Positions 26,013-33,106 of a stretch of 36,041 bases of DNA are shown in pieces. Location of the stretch: IMG/VR virus record IMGVR_UViG_3300047562_001072, positions 1 through 36,041 of that record, one strand, 5' to 3'. Origin of the DNA: a virus. The position numbers were made by a program, and so were the translations under genes. Below the pieces are notes generated by a model, which was not told where the DNA came from, searched no databases, and was given only the letters and a program-made list of their open reading frames with translations. Position 1 is the stretch's first letter; every line of letters begins with the position of its first letter.

Positions 26013-26969
26013 ATGAACAAGCATTTAACAAAACCGACAACGGATCTCAAAAAACTGATCAACAGCTCCACCATGATGGAGCAATTCCGTAGAGCATTGC
26101 CGAGACACCTGTCTCCAGATCGCTTCGCAAGGATCGCAATCACGGCACTGACTCGCACGCCAAAACTTCAGCAATGCACGCCGGAGAGTTTGATGAAGTG
26201 CCTGCTGGATTTATCAGCAGCAGGGCTGGAACCGGATGGACGACGAGCGCATTTGATACCATACGGAAACGAATGCACGCTGATTATTGATTACAAGGGA
26301 CTGGTCGAACTGATCCGCAGAAGCGGCGAAGTTGTTGGACTGCGCGCTGAAACCGTTTGCGAGTTTGACGAGTTTTTCTGGATCAATGGAGAGATCACAC
26401 ACAAGGTTGACTGGAGACGACCAAGGGGTGAGGTCCAAGCTGTCTACGCTGAGGCAAAGATGAAGGATGGAGAGACTCAAACCGCTGTGATGACGCGGGA
26501 AGAGGTTGAAGAGATCCGAAAGAGAAGCCGAGCTGGAAATAATGGACCTTGGGTTTCTGACTGGTCCGAAATGGCCAAAAAGACAGCAGTGCGCCGATTG
26601 TCAAAGATGCTCCCACTGTCAAGCGAGGTGGCTCAAAACATCGCAGCAGACGACAACCAATTTGCTCCAGAGGATCGAATTGAAGCGGTTGAGGTTGAGT
26701 CTGAAGCCGTTGAAGAAAAACCAATCAGCCGAACAGAACAACTCAAAGCCAAGGCGAAAGCCGCTAAGGCAGATGCTAAGGCGCCACTTGATGAACTGCT
26801 GGACCTATGCGAGCGCGACGGGGTACGAGTGGTTGAGGATTTAATTCCTTGGATCAAAACAAACGACCCAGCCAGCGAGGAGTTTGAGACACTGACGGAT
26901 TTGAGCCAGGCAACGCTTAAGCTGGTGATTAAATCCTGGGACCAAGTGGTTGAAGATGTGAAAAAGTGA
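26013..26969 (+). CDS. recT: RecT-family single-strand annealing protein
   Basis: 318 aa. It anneals complementary single strands during phage recombination. Family pattern: ARIAITALTRTPKLQQCTPESLMKCLLDLSAAGLEPDGRRAHLIPYG (about 45-91), then IDYKGLVELIRRSG and MAKKTAVRRLSKMLPLS near 188-204. An acidic and Lys/Ala-rich tail (EAVEVESEAVEEKP) follows. Directly after the nuclease gene. Confidence 0.92.
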   Translation: MNKHLTKPTTDLKKLINSSTMMEQFRRALPRHLSPDRFARIAITALTRTPKLQQCTPESLMKCLLDLSAAGLEPDGRRAHLIPYGNECTLIIDYKGLVELIRRSGEVVGLRAETVCEFDEFFWINGEITHKVDWRRPRGEVQAVYAEAKMKDGETQTAVMTREEVEEIRKRSRAGNNGPWVSDWSEMAKKTAVRRLSKMLPLSSEVAQNIAADDNQFAPEDRIEAVEVESEAVEEKPISRTEQLKAKAKAAKADAKAPLDELLDLCERDGVRVVEDLIPWIKTNDPASEEFETLTDLSQATLKLVIKSWDQVVEDVKK

Positions 26970-27244
26970 ACCCATTTGACAAAATGCGCTCCGACATTGG
27001 TCTAGTCGACACAACCAACGACGGGCCAAAGGTCGGAAATCAACGGCTGAAACGCTACCTTGAAAGCAAGCGCATTGGATACGACACAGGACTCAACATC
27101 CTCCAAGCTCATGGCGTTGTGTCTGATTGCGCTGAGTACATCGAGGACGTTTACGGGCCGGATCAGGTCAAGGCGATTGCGTGGATGAAGGTTAACGTCT
27201 GGCGGGATCGAAACGACAGACTTAAAGTGAAGACGGATTTATGA
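26966..27244 (+). CDS. unknown early protein
   Basis: 92 aa from a GTG in GTGA overlap with recT. The first part is KMRSDIGLVDTTNDGPKVGNQRLKRYLES; a helical middle and basic C-terminus (WRDRNDRLKVKTDL) follow. Coupling to recT suggests a recombination or replication accessory. No domain is recognised. Confidence 0.5.
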   Translation: MNPFDKMRSDIGLVDTTNDGPKVGNQRLKRYLESKRIGYDTGLNILQAHGVVSDCAEYIEDVYGPDQVKAIAWMKVNVWRDRNDRLKVKTDL

Positions 27245-27423
27245 CAGAACTTGAAAAATTGAGAGCTGAAAATCAACGGCTTAGGCAGGCATTGGAAACC
27301 ACGCGCGGAAATGTGGACTCTTTGAGGTATTGCATGCAAGGCCAGGTCGTCACGTTTGACCGGTGGCTCTCAATGGTTGATGATGCGCTCAAACCCACTG
27401 ACGATCAGCCGGAACTGTTTTAA
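27241..27423 (+). CDS. small coiled-coil protein
   Basis: 60 aa in ATGA overlap. LEKLRAENQRLRQALETTRGNV has a heptad leucine pattern like a short leucine zipper. The C-terminus is acidic and ends PELF. Function unknown; perhaps dimerisation of a small regulator. Confidence 0.5.
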   Translation: MTELEKLRAENQRLRQALETTRGNVDSLRYCMQGQVVTFDRWLSMVDDALKPTDDQPELF

Positions 27424-27426
27424 CCC

Positions 27427-28341
27427 ATGGCAACAATACCAGACATAAACGTTGAAGTTTCTGATGCTAAAATATCAGAAAAGACTATTTCAACACATGA
27501 AAGCATCTGCTCGGGGCAAGTCGGTGTTTGGGGCAACAATTTGTTTTCGCTTGATTCGGTGATTTGCGGGGATAACTGCGAAGTGATGCGGCAATGGCCG
27601 GATGAGTGCATTGATTTGGTGGTGACAAGCCCGCCTTATGACGATCTGCGAACGTATGGCGGGCATAAATGGGATTTCTACGGCGTGGCTTGGAATCTTG
27701 CGCGACTGCTGAAACCTGGCGGAGTGATCGTGTGGAATGTGGCGGACGCAACGAAGGATGGGAACGAGTCTGGAACGTCAATGCGCCAAGCTCTGCACTT
27801 TCAGCAAATAGGGCTGAACCTCGCCGATACAATGGTGTATCAAAAGCAGAACTACCTTCCGCAAAGCGCGCCCGGACGATACGATCAAGCATGGGAATAC
27901 TGCTTCGTGATCTGCAAGGGAACACCAAAGGCGGCAAACATGCTTAGAGATCGCCGTAACGCGAAAGCGGGGCAAACCTACAAGACCGGCGGCGGGCGCA
28001 TGAAAAACGGCAAGACTGCTGAACTGGTCACAATCACCGCGCAAGACATGGGACTGCGCAACAACGTCTGGAGCTATCCAGTCGGCGGATACGACAACGG
28101 ACACCCCGCGCCAATGCCGGAAGCGATGGCGAAAGACTGCGTGGCTACATGGAGCAATCCCGGCGATGTGGTGCTCGACCCGTTCGCGGGAAGCGGGACA
28201 ACGCTACGCGCAGCAAAAGACTTCAACCGTCGATATTTGGGGATCGAGATCAATCCCGCATACGTGGAAATCTGCAAGGAGCGAATTTCGCAGGAAGTAC
28301 TGCAACTCTTCATTCCACAGAACAGCAAAATAACCGAATAA
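27427..28341 (+). CDS. DNA methyltransferase, TSPPY type
   Basis: 304 aa. Motif IV VVTSPPYDD near residue 63 and, late in the protein, motif I DPFAGSGTTLRAAKDFNRRYLGIE (about 253-276), the beta-class order. S-P-P-Y is typical of N4-cytosine enzymes but also occurs with adenine. A central PQSAPGRYDQAWEYCFVICKG region fits this family. It is unrelated in detail to the 14 kb pair. The start context is TTTTAACCCATG. It would modify phage DNA early. Confidence 0.85.
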   Translation: MATIPDINVEVSDAKISEKTISTHESICSGQVGVWGNNLFSLDSVICGDNCEVMRQWPDECIDLVVTSPPYDDLRTYGGHKWDFYGVAWNLARLLKPGGVIVWNVADATKDGNESGTSMRQALHFQQIGLNLADTMVYQKQNYLPQSAPGRYDQAWEYCFVICKGTPKAANMLRDRRNAKAGQTYKTGGGRMKNGKTAELVTITAQDMGLRNNVWSYPVGGYDNGHPAPMPEAMAKDCVATWSNPGDVVLDPFAGSGTTLRAAKDFNRRYLGIEINPAYVEICKERISQEVLQLFIPQNSKITE

Positions 28342-28346
28342 ATTTT
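28321..28346 (+). repeat. 26-bp direct repeat, copy 1
   Basis: Overlaps the last codons and stop of the TSPPY methyltransferase. An identical 26-bp copy lies at 28781-28806. Confidence 0.8.
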
Positions 28347-28364
28347 CGCGTAACGTTTTAACCC

Positions 28365-28610
28365 ATGCAACGCAGCGAGCAGGAGATCATCAGAGACGCC
28401 GTCAGGCAGCTGAACCGAGAATCTGATTTGTTGCTCGCTGACTGCATTGGTTTAGCTAAAATCTACCGGGACGAGATCAAACGGGAGTTGATCCAGTCAG
28501 GATCAGCATATCTGCCAGGTTTACTCGCTCTGCACGTCGTAGGCGATCCTGGGCAACGGTGGGTCCGGGTTGAGGTTAAGCCTAATGTGATTAAAAAATT
28601 GAACTCATGA
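28365..28610 (+). CDS. unknown small protein
   Basis: 81 aa after TTTTAACCCATG. The helical N-terminal half (EQEIIRDAVRQLNRESDLLLADCIGLAKIYRDEIKREL) is followed by strands (WVRVEVKPNVIKKL). It lies between the two 26-bp repeats. No family is recognised. Confidence 0.5.
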   Translation: MQRSEQEIIRDAVRQLNRESDLLLADCIGLAKIYRDEIKRELIQSGSAYLPGLLALHVVGDPGQRWVRVEVKPNVIKKLNS

Positions 28611-28623
28611 AAAGTGAATTGTT

Positions 28624-28782
28624 ATGCAGACAATGTGCGAAACAGATAGGCGGCTCATAAACGAAGTCGCTCAAATATGGGTGGATGGCGGCGGAGACGC
28701 TGAAGGAATCGTATGGCTATGGCAGTCAATAAAAGAGCGCGTCCAAGAAATTGAACATGAACGCAATCAAGAGTCCGAATAA
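28624..28782 (+). CDS. 52-aa acidic protein
   Basis: Begins MQTMCETDRRLINEVAQIWVDGG and has a helical charged C-terminus (SIKERVQEIEHERNQESE). Its stop overlaps the second 26-bp repeat. Too short for a domain call, but spacing and codon use look real. Confidence 0.4.
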   Translation: MQTMCETDRRLINEVAQIWVDGGGDAEGIVWLWQSIKERVQEIEHERNQESE

Positions 28783-28806
28783 CAGCAAAATAACCGAATA
28801 AATTTT
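28781..28806 (+). repeat. 26-bp direct repeat, copy 2
   Basis: Identical to 28321-28346. Here it is non-coding and supplies the AATTTTAAC start context of the following membrane peptide. Confidence 0.8.
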
Positions 28807-28814
28807 AACATATC

Positions 28815-28943
28815 ATGATTGAGACACTTTTAAAACTGACCGGCATGGTCCTTCAGGTGATCGGATTATTAACAGTGGCAGTGGTGGTTGTCGCTTTATT
28901 GCTGGCAGTCACGGACGCATACGGGAGGGATGACGATGATTGA
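28815..28943 (+). CDS. 42-aa single-span membrane peptide
   Basis: Product MIETLLKLTGMVLQVIGLL... with one long hydrophobic segment (about residues 10-32) and an acidic end (GRDDDD). Overlaps the next micropeptide by 8 bases. A superinfection or host-membrane role is possible but not shown. Confidence 0.45.
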   Translation: MIETLLKLTGMVLQVIGLLTVAVVVVALLLAVTDAYGRDDDD

Positions 28944-29013
28944 GCTGACATTCTGGATCGTCTGGCATGCCGTTTGCGGATGGTTCATTTGGCAACTCCA
29001 TGCCGGGGAGTAA
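28936..29013 (+). CDS. 25-aa Trp-rich membrane micropeptide, possible
   Basis: Starts inside the previous gene. The product begins MIELTFWIVWHAVCGWFIW and has four tryptophans in 25 residues. The overlap and hydrophobicity suggest a real coupled peptide, but it is too short to be sure. Confidence 0.3.
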   Translation: MIELTFWIVWHAVCGWFIWQLHAGE

Positions 29014-29024
29014 AAAATTTTAGG

Positions 29025-29053
29025 TTGACAAGCGGTAACTTTTCGCAACAAAT
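29025..29053 (+). promoter_or_regulatory. possible promoter before the replication genes
   Basis: A perfect TTGACA at 29025-29030 lies in the gap before the HTH gene at 29082. The -10 at normal spacing (ACAAAT) is weak. TTGACA also occurs by chance in coding parts, so this is only a candidate. Confidence 0.25.
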
Positions 29054-29081
29054 GAAAACAGCATGAAACAAAAGGCTAATA

Positions 29082-29267
29082 ATGGAAACTGAGTTACTTA
29101 CTGTTAAAGAAGTAGCAGATATTTTGAAGTGTCACGTCAACACTGTCAGAGCGTTGATTAGGACAGAAACATTGCCTTCTAGGTGGATCGGCAAGAAAGG
29201 CTCAAAAGGGTTTTTGAGGGTGAAGAAAAGCGATGTTGTAAAACTTATTGAGCATAAAGGATTTTAA
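29082..29267 (+). CDS. excisionase-type (HTH_17) DNA-binding protein
   Basis: 61 aa, almost wholly one domain: LLTVKEVADILKCHVNTVRALIRTETLPSRWIG then a wing GFLRVKKSDVVKLI. This is the MerR/excisionase-like winged helix. There is no integrase in the window, so it is more likely a regulator or origin-binding accessory than an excisionase. Two bases separate it from the initiator gene. Confidence 0.75.
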   Translation: METELLTVKEVADILKCHVNTVRALIRTETLPSRWIGKKGSKGFLRVKKSDVVKLIEHKGF

Positions 29268-29269
29268 TC

Positions 29270-30322
29270 ATGGCAGGTGACTGGATAAAAATAAGGCATG
29301 CGCTTCCGAGATCCGGTCATGTTGTCCGCATTATGTCCGCTTGCGATGCGGACAAATTGCGGACGCTTGGCGGACTTGTGTCCGCATTACTTCTTTTTGA
29401 CGAGCAGACACAAGACGGACACTTGTCCGGTTATAGTCTTAAAGCGTTTGATGAGACGGTCGGATTAACCGGTTTAGGCGCTGCTTTATGCGATCCGAAA
29501 GTGGGGTGGATGGAGGTTGATGAAGACGGTTTAACGCTGCTTGATTGGGATAAACACAACGGTTCCAGCGCGAAAAGACGGGCAAATGACGCGACCAGGA
29601 AAGCAAACAAGCGATCCGAAAAACCTGTCCGCATTTTGTCCGAAAAAAAACGGACAGTTTGCGGACCAGAGAAGAGAAGAGAAGAGAAGAATATTATTAA
29701 CTCTCTCTCAGCGCGCGCGCGGGAAGATCCAGTTTTGGATCTGGACCAGGACGCCAGACAGGAGGCCTCGGTAGTTATTCCTCCATGCACAAAAAACGAG
29801 GCGGATCAATTTGGAGCGCAAACGGGCATTCCTGGCGATTTGGTGGCCGAGTGGTATGAGAAGCACGACAGCAACGATTGGCGGCCTTACGGAGGCAATC
29901 CGCCGATGACAACGAAGTCTTGGAAGTTTGACCTGAAGAACTTTTGGAAACACAGAAAGGCAAAGGACGATGAAAGACGAAATGCAGGAACATCAAATCA
30001 GAGAAATGGAGCGGAGGCGGTTGGAAAAGTTAGAATCAACGCGGCGAACGACAGAAACAACTTCGTCGATCAAGCCACACTTGACGCATACGCTCGAAAA
30101 GATCGAATCAAGGAAATCGCGGATCTTATCGGATTATGGATCAACACCGAACGATGGGGATCATGCACAACGCTCCATGAATGGTACGACGACCCGCTCA
30201 TGCCAGACATCATCAGCTTCATCAGAGAAAAGGATGAACAACTTTTCAACAAAATTTCAAAACTCGGTTTTATTGATGCAGAATCCGGGAGGTGGACTGG
30301 ACCGACTCGGCCAACACGTTGA
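29270..30322 (+). CDS. replication initiator-like protein (lambda O position)
   Basis: 350 aa. The N-terminal ~110 residues (DWIKIRHALPRSGHVVRIMSA ... LLLFDEQTQDGHLSGYSLKAF ... VGWMEVDEDGLTLLDWDKHNGSSAKRR) match the pattern of phage replication proteins with an N-terminal winged helix. A charged linker follows, then a C-terminal helical domain that may bind the loader. A DnaC-like gene overlaps its end, as O and P pair in lambda. The gene holds an iteron array and purine/AT tract, so it probably contains its own origin. TTTTAATCATG start. Confidence 0.7.
   Translation: MAGDWIKIRHALPRSGHVVRIMSACDADKLRTLGGLVSALLLFDEQTQDGHLSGYSLKAFDETVGLTGLGAALCDPKVGWMEVDEDGLTLLDWDKHNGSSAKRRANDATRKANKRSEKPVRILSEKKRTVCGPEKRREEKNIINSLSARAREDPVLDLDQDARQEASVVIPPCTKNEADQFGAQTGIPGDLVAEWYEKHDSNDWRPYGGNPPMTTKSWKFDLKNFWKHRKAKDDERRNAGTSNQRNGAEAVGKVRINAANDRNNFVDQATLDAYARKDRIKEIADLIGLWINTERWGSCTTLHEWYDDPLMPDIISFIREKDEQLFNKISKLGFIDAESGRWTGPTRPTR
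29324..29384. repeat. GTCCG/CGGAC iteron cluster 1
   Basis: Six copies of GTCCG or its complement in 61 bp: 29324, 29335 (GTCCG), 29349, 29360, 29371 (CGGAC), 29380 (GTCCG). Same-orientation copies start 11 bp apart, about one helical turn. The copies fall in all three codon frames, so the protein sequence does not force them. Confidence 0.8.
29416..29429. repeat. GTCCG/CGGAC iteron cluster 2
   Basis: CGGAC, 4 nt, GTCCG: the same facing pair, with the same spacing, as the last two sites of cluster 1. Confidence 0.65.
29627..29700. repeat. iteron cluster 3 with purine/AT tract (candidate origin core)
   Basis: Two GTCCG (29627, 29638) six apart, eight As, then two CGGAC (29651, 29662) six apart: an exact dyad. 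The 16-mer at 29627 differs by one base from that at 29324. Directly after come a 23-nt purine run of GAAGA repeats (29668-29690), ATATTATTAA (29691-29700), and then CT and GC alternations. Iterons plus an adjacent easily melted tract inside the initiator gene match the lambda ori plan. Confidence 0.7.
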
Positions 30323-30812
30323 AGACTGGGCCAGGCGCGTTTATCGAAACGAGCGACAAGGGACGATGATCATTCTCCACGGACCAAGTGGATGCGGGAA
30401 AACTATGGCTCTGGATTTTATGTTTTCCTGGGCGCGCCGAACCGCGTCCACAATGGAATGGCAAAGCAACTGGCATCATGTCCCTTCATCCATGCGCGTG
30501 AGTTGGCCGAAAACATGGTTTAGGCTGGAGCGGGATCGGGGCGCAGAGAATTATCTCTTGGAAGACATCCAGACAACGGACATACTGTTTCTGGATGACA
30601 TCGGGGCAGAGGCGGACCGATTTAAAAGCAAAGAGTCAACTGCCGTTTTGCAATCTATCTTGGACTACCGCCAAAAGAAATTCACTTTTATCACAACCAA
30701 CATTAAAAAGGAGATGTGGCAGGACCATTGGGACATGCGAGTGTCTGACCGGCTCAGGCGTAACAGCGCGGTTGATGTCAGTCTCTGGCACATGCGATCA
30801 TTTAATCTTTAG
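30276..30812 (+). CDS. DnaC-like helicase loader ATPase
   Basis: 178 aa. AAA+ ATPase that would load the host replicative helicase. Walker A is GPSGCGKTM near residue 36-44 and Walker B ILFLDDIGAE near 107; a sensor-like FITTN follows. ATG at 30276 is chosen because it precedes the whole ATPase domain; the frame is open further upstream within the initiator gene, but that part has no domain. It overlaps the initiator by 47 nt. Confidence 0.85.
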   Translation: MQNPGGGLDRLGQHVEDWARRVYRNERQGTMIILHGPSGCGKTMALDFMFSWARRTASTMEWQSNWHHVPSSMRVSWPKTWFRLERDRGAENYLLEDIQTTDILFLDDIGAEADRFKSKESTAVLQSILDYRQKKFTFITTNIKKEMWQDHWDMRVSDRLRRNSAVDVSLWHMRSFNL

Positions 30813-30818
30813 TAAACT

Positions 30819-31124
30819 ATGAGCAACACAATAACAGGACGGATCGACGTCACTAAAATTGACAAGGCGCGATTGTATAAGGGCCAAAAAGGCATATATC
30901 TTGACTTTGTATTGATACCAACGCCGAACGCCAAATATGACCAGACTCACATGGTTGTAGAGTCAGTCAGCAAAGATGAACGGGATCAGGGCATCAAAGG
31001 CGCTATTATCGGAAACGCTACAGAAATCATCAAGCGGGAGCAACGCCAAGCAAAAGACGAACCGCCTGCGCAGATGGAGCGACCTGGCTTTAAATATGAC
31101 GACGAGGACGACGTGCCATTTTAA
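30819..31124 (+). CDS. SSB-like protein
   Basis: 101 aa. A strand-rich body (ITGRIDVTKIDKARLYKGQKGIYLDFVLIP) fits a small OB-fold, and the acidic tail ends DDEDDVPF, like the DDDIPF tip through which SSB recruits partners. It coats single-stranded DNA during replication and recombination. It is shorter than E. coli SSB (178 aa). The tail motif is the main support. Confidence 0.72.
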   Translation: MSNTITGRIDVTKIDKARLYKGQKGIYLDFVLIPTPNAKYDQTHMVVESVSKDERDQGIKGAIIGNATEIIKREQRQAKDEPPAQMERPGFKYDDEDDVPF

Positions 31125-31136
31125 ATTTTAATATTT

Positions 31137-31166
31137 ATGTTGAAAACTAAAACAAAAAAAATATGA
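31137..31166 (+). CDS. 9-aa leader peptide overlapping mom start, possible
   Basis: ATG at 31137 encodes MLKTKTKKI and stops at TGA 31164-31166, which overlaps the ATG of the next gene. Four of nine codons are Lys (AAA). Ribosomes stopping here could restart at the Mom-like gene. Short leader, so low confidence. Confidence 0.3.
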   Translation: MLKTKTKKI

Positions 31167-31852
31167 GCATGATTAAACAATTTATTATTCAAAAAATACC
31201 AAGCAAAGAAACTAAGCCATGGTTGCTCAATCGTCATTATGCACGAAGGATGTGTTCTATTTCTTATGCGTTTGGAGCGTATAGAGAAGGAATAAATTAT
31301 GGAGTGGTAACGTATGGAACTCCTTCAAGCCCAAAATTACGCGAAGGAATAGCAGGAAAGGAATGGGCAGAGTATGTTATAGAGTTGAACCGTCTTTGTT
31401 GTGTAAGTGAAAAAAATCTTGCCAGTCGTTTAGTAAGTAAATCTTTAAAAATGCTTCCAAAGCCTTCTATAGTTGTCAGTTATGCCGACATAAAGCAAGG
31501 GCATATTGGATATGTTTACCAAGCTGCAAATTTTTTATATACTGGACTTAGCGCGAAACGAACTGATTGGAAAATAAAAGGCCAAGAGCATCTTCATGGA
31601 ACAACCGTTGCGGATTTAAGCAGGGGGCAAAATAACCGAGTTGAATGGATGCGCAAAAAGTACGGTGAAGATTTTTATTTAGAAGAACGAACACAAAAGC
31701 ATAGATATGTATATATATGTGCCAGCAATAAGCAAAAAACAGAAATAATTAAATCTTTAAAATACACTATTCATCCATACCCAAAAGGGGAAAGTGTTAA
31801 ATACCATGCTGAAAATAAAATTGAATTGCAAACGACTTTTTCATTAAAATAA
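31163..31852 (+). CDS. Mom-like DNA adenine modification protein
   Basis: 229 aa. Pattern of the phage Mu Mom family (GNAT-fold, adenine to N6-carbamoylmethyladenine): PWLLNRHYARRMCSISYAFGAY, GVVTYGTPSSPKLREGI, VIELNRLCCVSEKNLASRLVSKSL, VVSYADIKQGHIGYVYQAANFLYTG. Such a modification blocks many restriction enzymes. The gene is distinctly AT-rich and has no GATC site, unlike its neighbours, which points to recent transfer. Family is recognised from the sequence; the exact chemical product is inferred. Confidence 0.82.
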   Translation: MSMIKQFIIQKIPSKETKPWLLNRHYARRMCSISYAFGAYREGINYGVVTYGTPSSPKLREGIAGKEWAEYVIELNRLCCVSEKNLASRLVSKSLKMLPKPSIVVSYADIKQGHIGYVYQAANFLYTGLSAKRTDWKIKGQEHLHGTTVADLSRGQNNRVEWMRKKYGEDFYLEERTQKHRYVYICASNKQKTEIIKSLKYTIHPYPKGESVKYHAENKIELQTTFSLK

Positions 31853-31867
31853 ATAATATTTTAACCT

Positions 31868-32062
31868 ATGCCAACACTATATCAAACACACACACTCCAG
31901 ACCATCCATGACAATGAGTGGTATTGGGCCAGGGGCAAATACGAATACATGGCGCACTACGGACAGTGGCGCGCCAAGCAGGGTAAGGACATAAAAAGCC
32001 TTTCAGCAAATTTAAACTTTCAAATAGTAGGACCGATTCAGAAACCTGAAGATCATGAATGA
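31868..32062 (+). CDS. unknown small protein
   Basis: 64 aa after TTTTAACCTATG. Rich in aromatic residues (DNEWYWARGKYEYMAHYGQW) and ending PEDHE. It overlaps the zinc-ribbon gene by 8 bases. No family is recognised. Confidence 0.5.
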   Translation: MPTLYQTHTLQTIHDNEWYWARGKYEYMAHYGQWRAKQGKDIKSLSANLNFQIVGPIQKPEDHE

Positions 32063-32327
32063 AGTTGCCGCATGTAAAAACTGCACAGCAAGTGTCGAGA
32101 TTGACGATGAGAGATGTTATCATTGCGGTACAATTTTTGATAAAAATCAAACGACCATGAATGAGAAAATTTTAAACAACTGGCAATTCCTGAACGCCAA
32201 GGCGGAGGAATTAAAAACCATCACACGCGCTTGCGATCCGTCAGAGCGAGCCGTCGAACGCGCCAAGGAGATCGCCAAGGAAATATGCGAAACAGCGGAT
32301 CTGATCCAGCTGGGGGAAGAATTATGA
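32055..32327 (+). CDS. zinc-ribbon protein, Com-like N-terminus
   Basis: 90 aa. N-terminal CKNC ... CYHC (residues 7-24) would bind one zinc; a helical charged domain (about 35-90) follows. Phage Mu Com, the translational activator of mom, is also a small CKNC zinc protein, and this gene lies 203 bp after the Mom-like gene. But Com normally precedes mom, and the ribbon is common, so the link is a hypothesis. An internal ATG at 32157 could give the helical part alone. Confidence 0.55.
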   Translation: MNEVAACKNCTASVEIDDERCYHCGTIFDKNQTTMNEKILNNWQFLNAKAEELKTITRACDPSERAVERAKEIAKEICETADLIQLGEEL

Positions 32328-32761
32328 ATGGTCCATGTTACATTGGCATCGACCCGGGAAAGAACGGATCCATTGCGTTTGTGTCAGCATCCTGGCAGCC
32401 TTACACCGTCGCATTGGATTCAACTCCACGCGATATCTCCGACGCATTGGAAACCGTTACTTTAGAATACAACTGTATTGCTGTCATCGAGCAGGTCAGC
32501 AGCTCGCCACAGATGGGAGTTAAATCCGCGTTTACGTTTGGGCAGGGGTTTGGGATGCTTGAGGGGTTACTGACAGCGCATTGCATACCGTTTGAAAGAG
32601 TCAGGCCCCAAGTATGGCAGAAGGCGATGGGTTGCATGACCGGGGGAGATAAAAACATCACTAAACGCCGGGCGCAGGAGTTGTTTCCGAAAGTTAAAGT
32701 CACGCATAAAATTGCTGATGCGTTGTTAATCGCTGAGTATTGCAGGAGGTTAAAATCATGA
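32324..32761 (+). CDS. RuvC-like Holliday junction resolvase
   Basis: 145 aa, RNase H fold. GIDPGKNGSIAFV gives the first catalytic Asp (residue 9), AVIEQVSS the Glu (about 56), and THKIADALLIAEYC the last Asp (about 131). It would cut branched DNA made by replication and RecT annealing before packaging. Strong Shine-Dalgarno (GGGGGAAG), and ATGA overlap with the next gene. Confidence 0.85.
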   Translation: MNGPCYIGIDPGKNGSIAFVSASWQPYTVALDSTPRDISDALETVTLEYNCIAVIEQVSSSPQMGVKSAFTFGQGFGMLEGLLTAHCIPFERVRPQVWQKAMGCMTGGDKNITKRRAQELFPKVKVTHKIADALLIAEYCRRLKS

Positions 32762-33105
32762 GTCAAATTACATTTGAAGCCGACGGGACCGCGATCTGGG
32801 CAGACACAGGCAGGCCGGTTAAAACGACAGTCAATTATTGCGCGCGGAAGCGCTTGGGAATCGAACACGCCAAGCCCACAAAAGCTATGGATGAGCCAGA
32901 GTGGATTTACGAAAAGCAGGTGAAGTTTAAAGACATCTCCCAAGGCATGCGCATACCTCCAGCGGAGCTTTACATCATGCTGAGGTCATTGCCATGCACG
33001 CAAGACGAGATGTACATGACGGATCATGTGGCGCGCGTGCTTAACATTCCTCCAGGGACGTTGGCGGGGAAATGCAGGGTGGCGAAAGCGAAGCAAAAAA
33101 AATAA
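32758..33105 (+). CDS. unknown protein, possible HTH
   Basis: 115 aa from the ATG at 32758 with AGGAGG upstream. The C-terminal part (LPCTQDEMYMTDHVARVLNIPPGTLAGKCRVAKAKQKK) looks like a helix-turn-helix with a basic tail. No family is named. Last gene before a structured intergenic region. Confidence 0.5.
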   Translation: MSQITFEADGTAIWADTGRPVKTTVNYCARKRLGIEHAKPTKAMDEPEWIYEKQVKFKDISQGMRIPPAELYIMLRSLPCTQDEMYMTDHVARVLNIPPGTLAGKCRVAKAKQKK

Positions 33106-33106
33106 T

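Noticed and set aside
29082-29267. Excisionase with a lysogeny module
   Set aside because: No integrase, attachment site or CI-like repressor was found, so the HTH protein is not taken as evidence of lysogeny.
31866-32150. Minus-strand 94-aa frame opposite the genes after mom
   Set aside because: Antisense to two overlapping + strand genes with proper starts; no support of its own.
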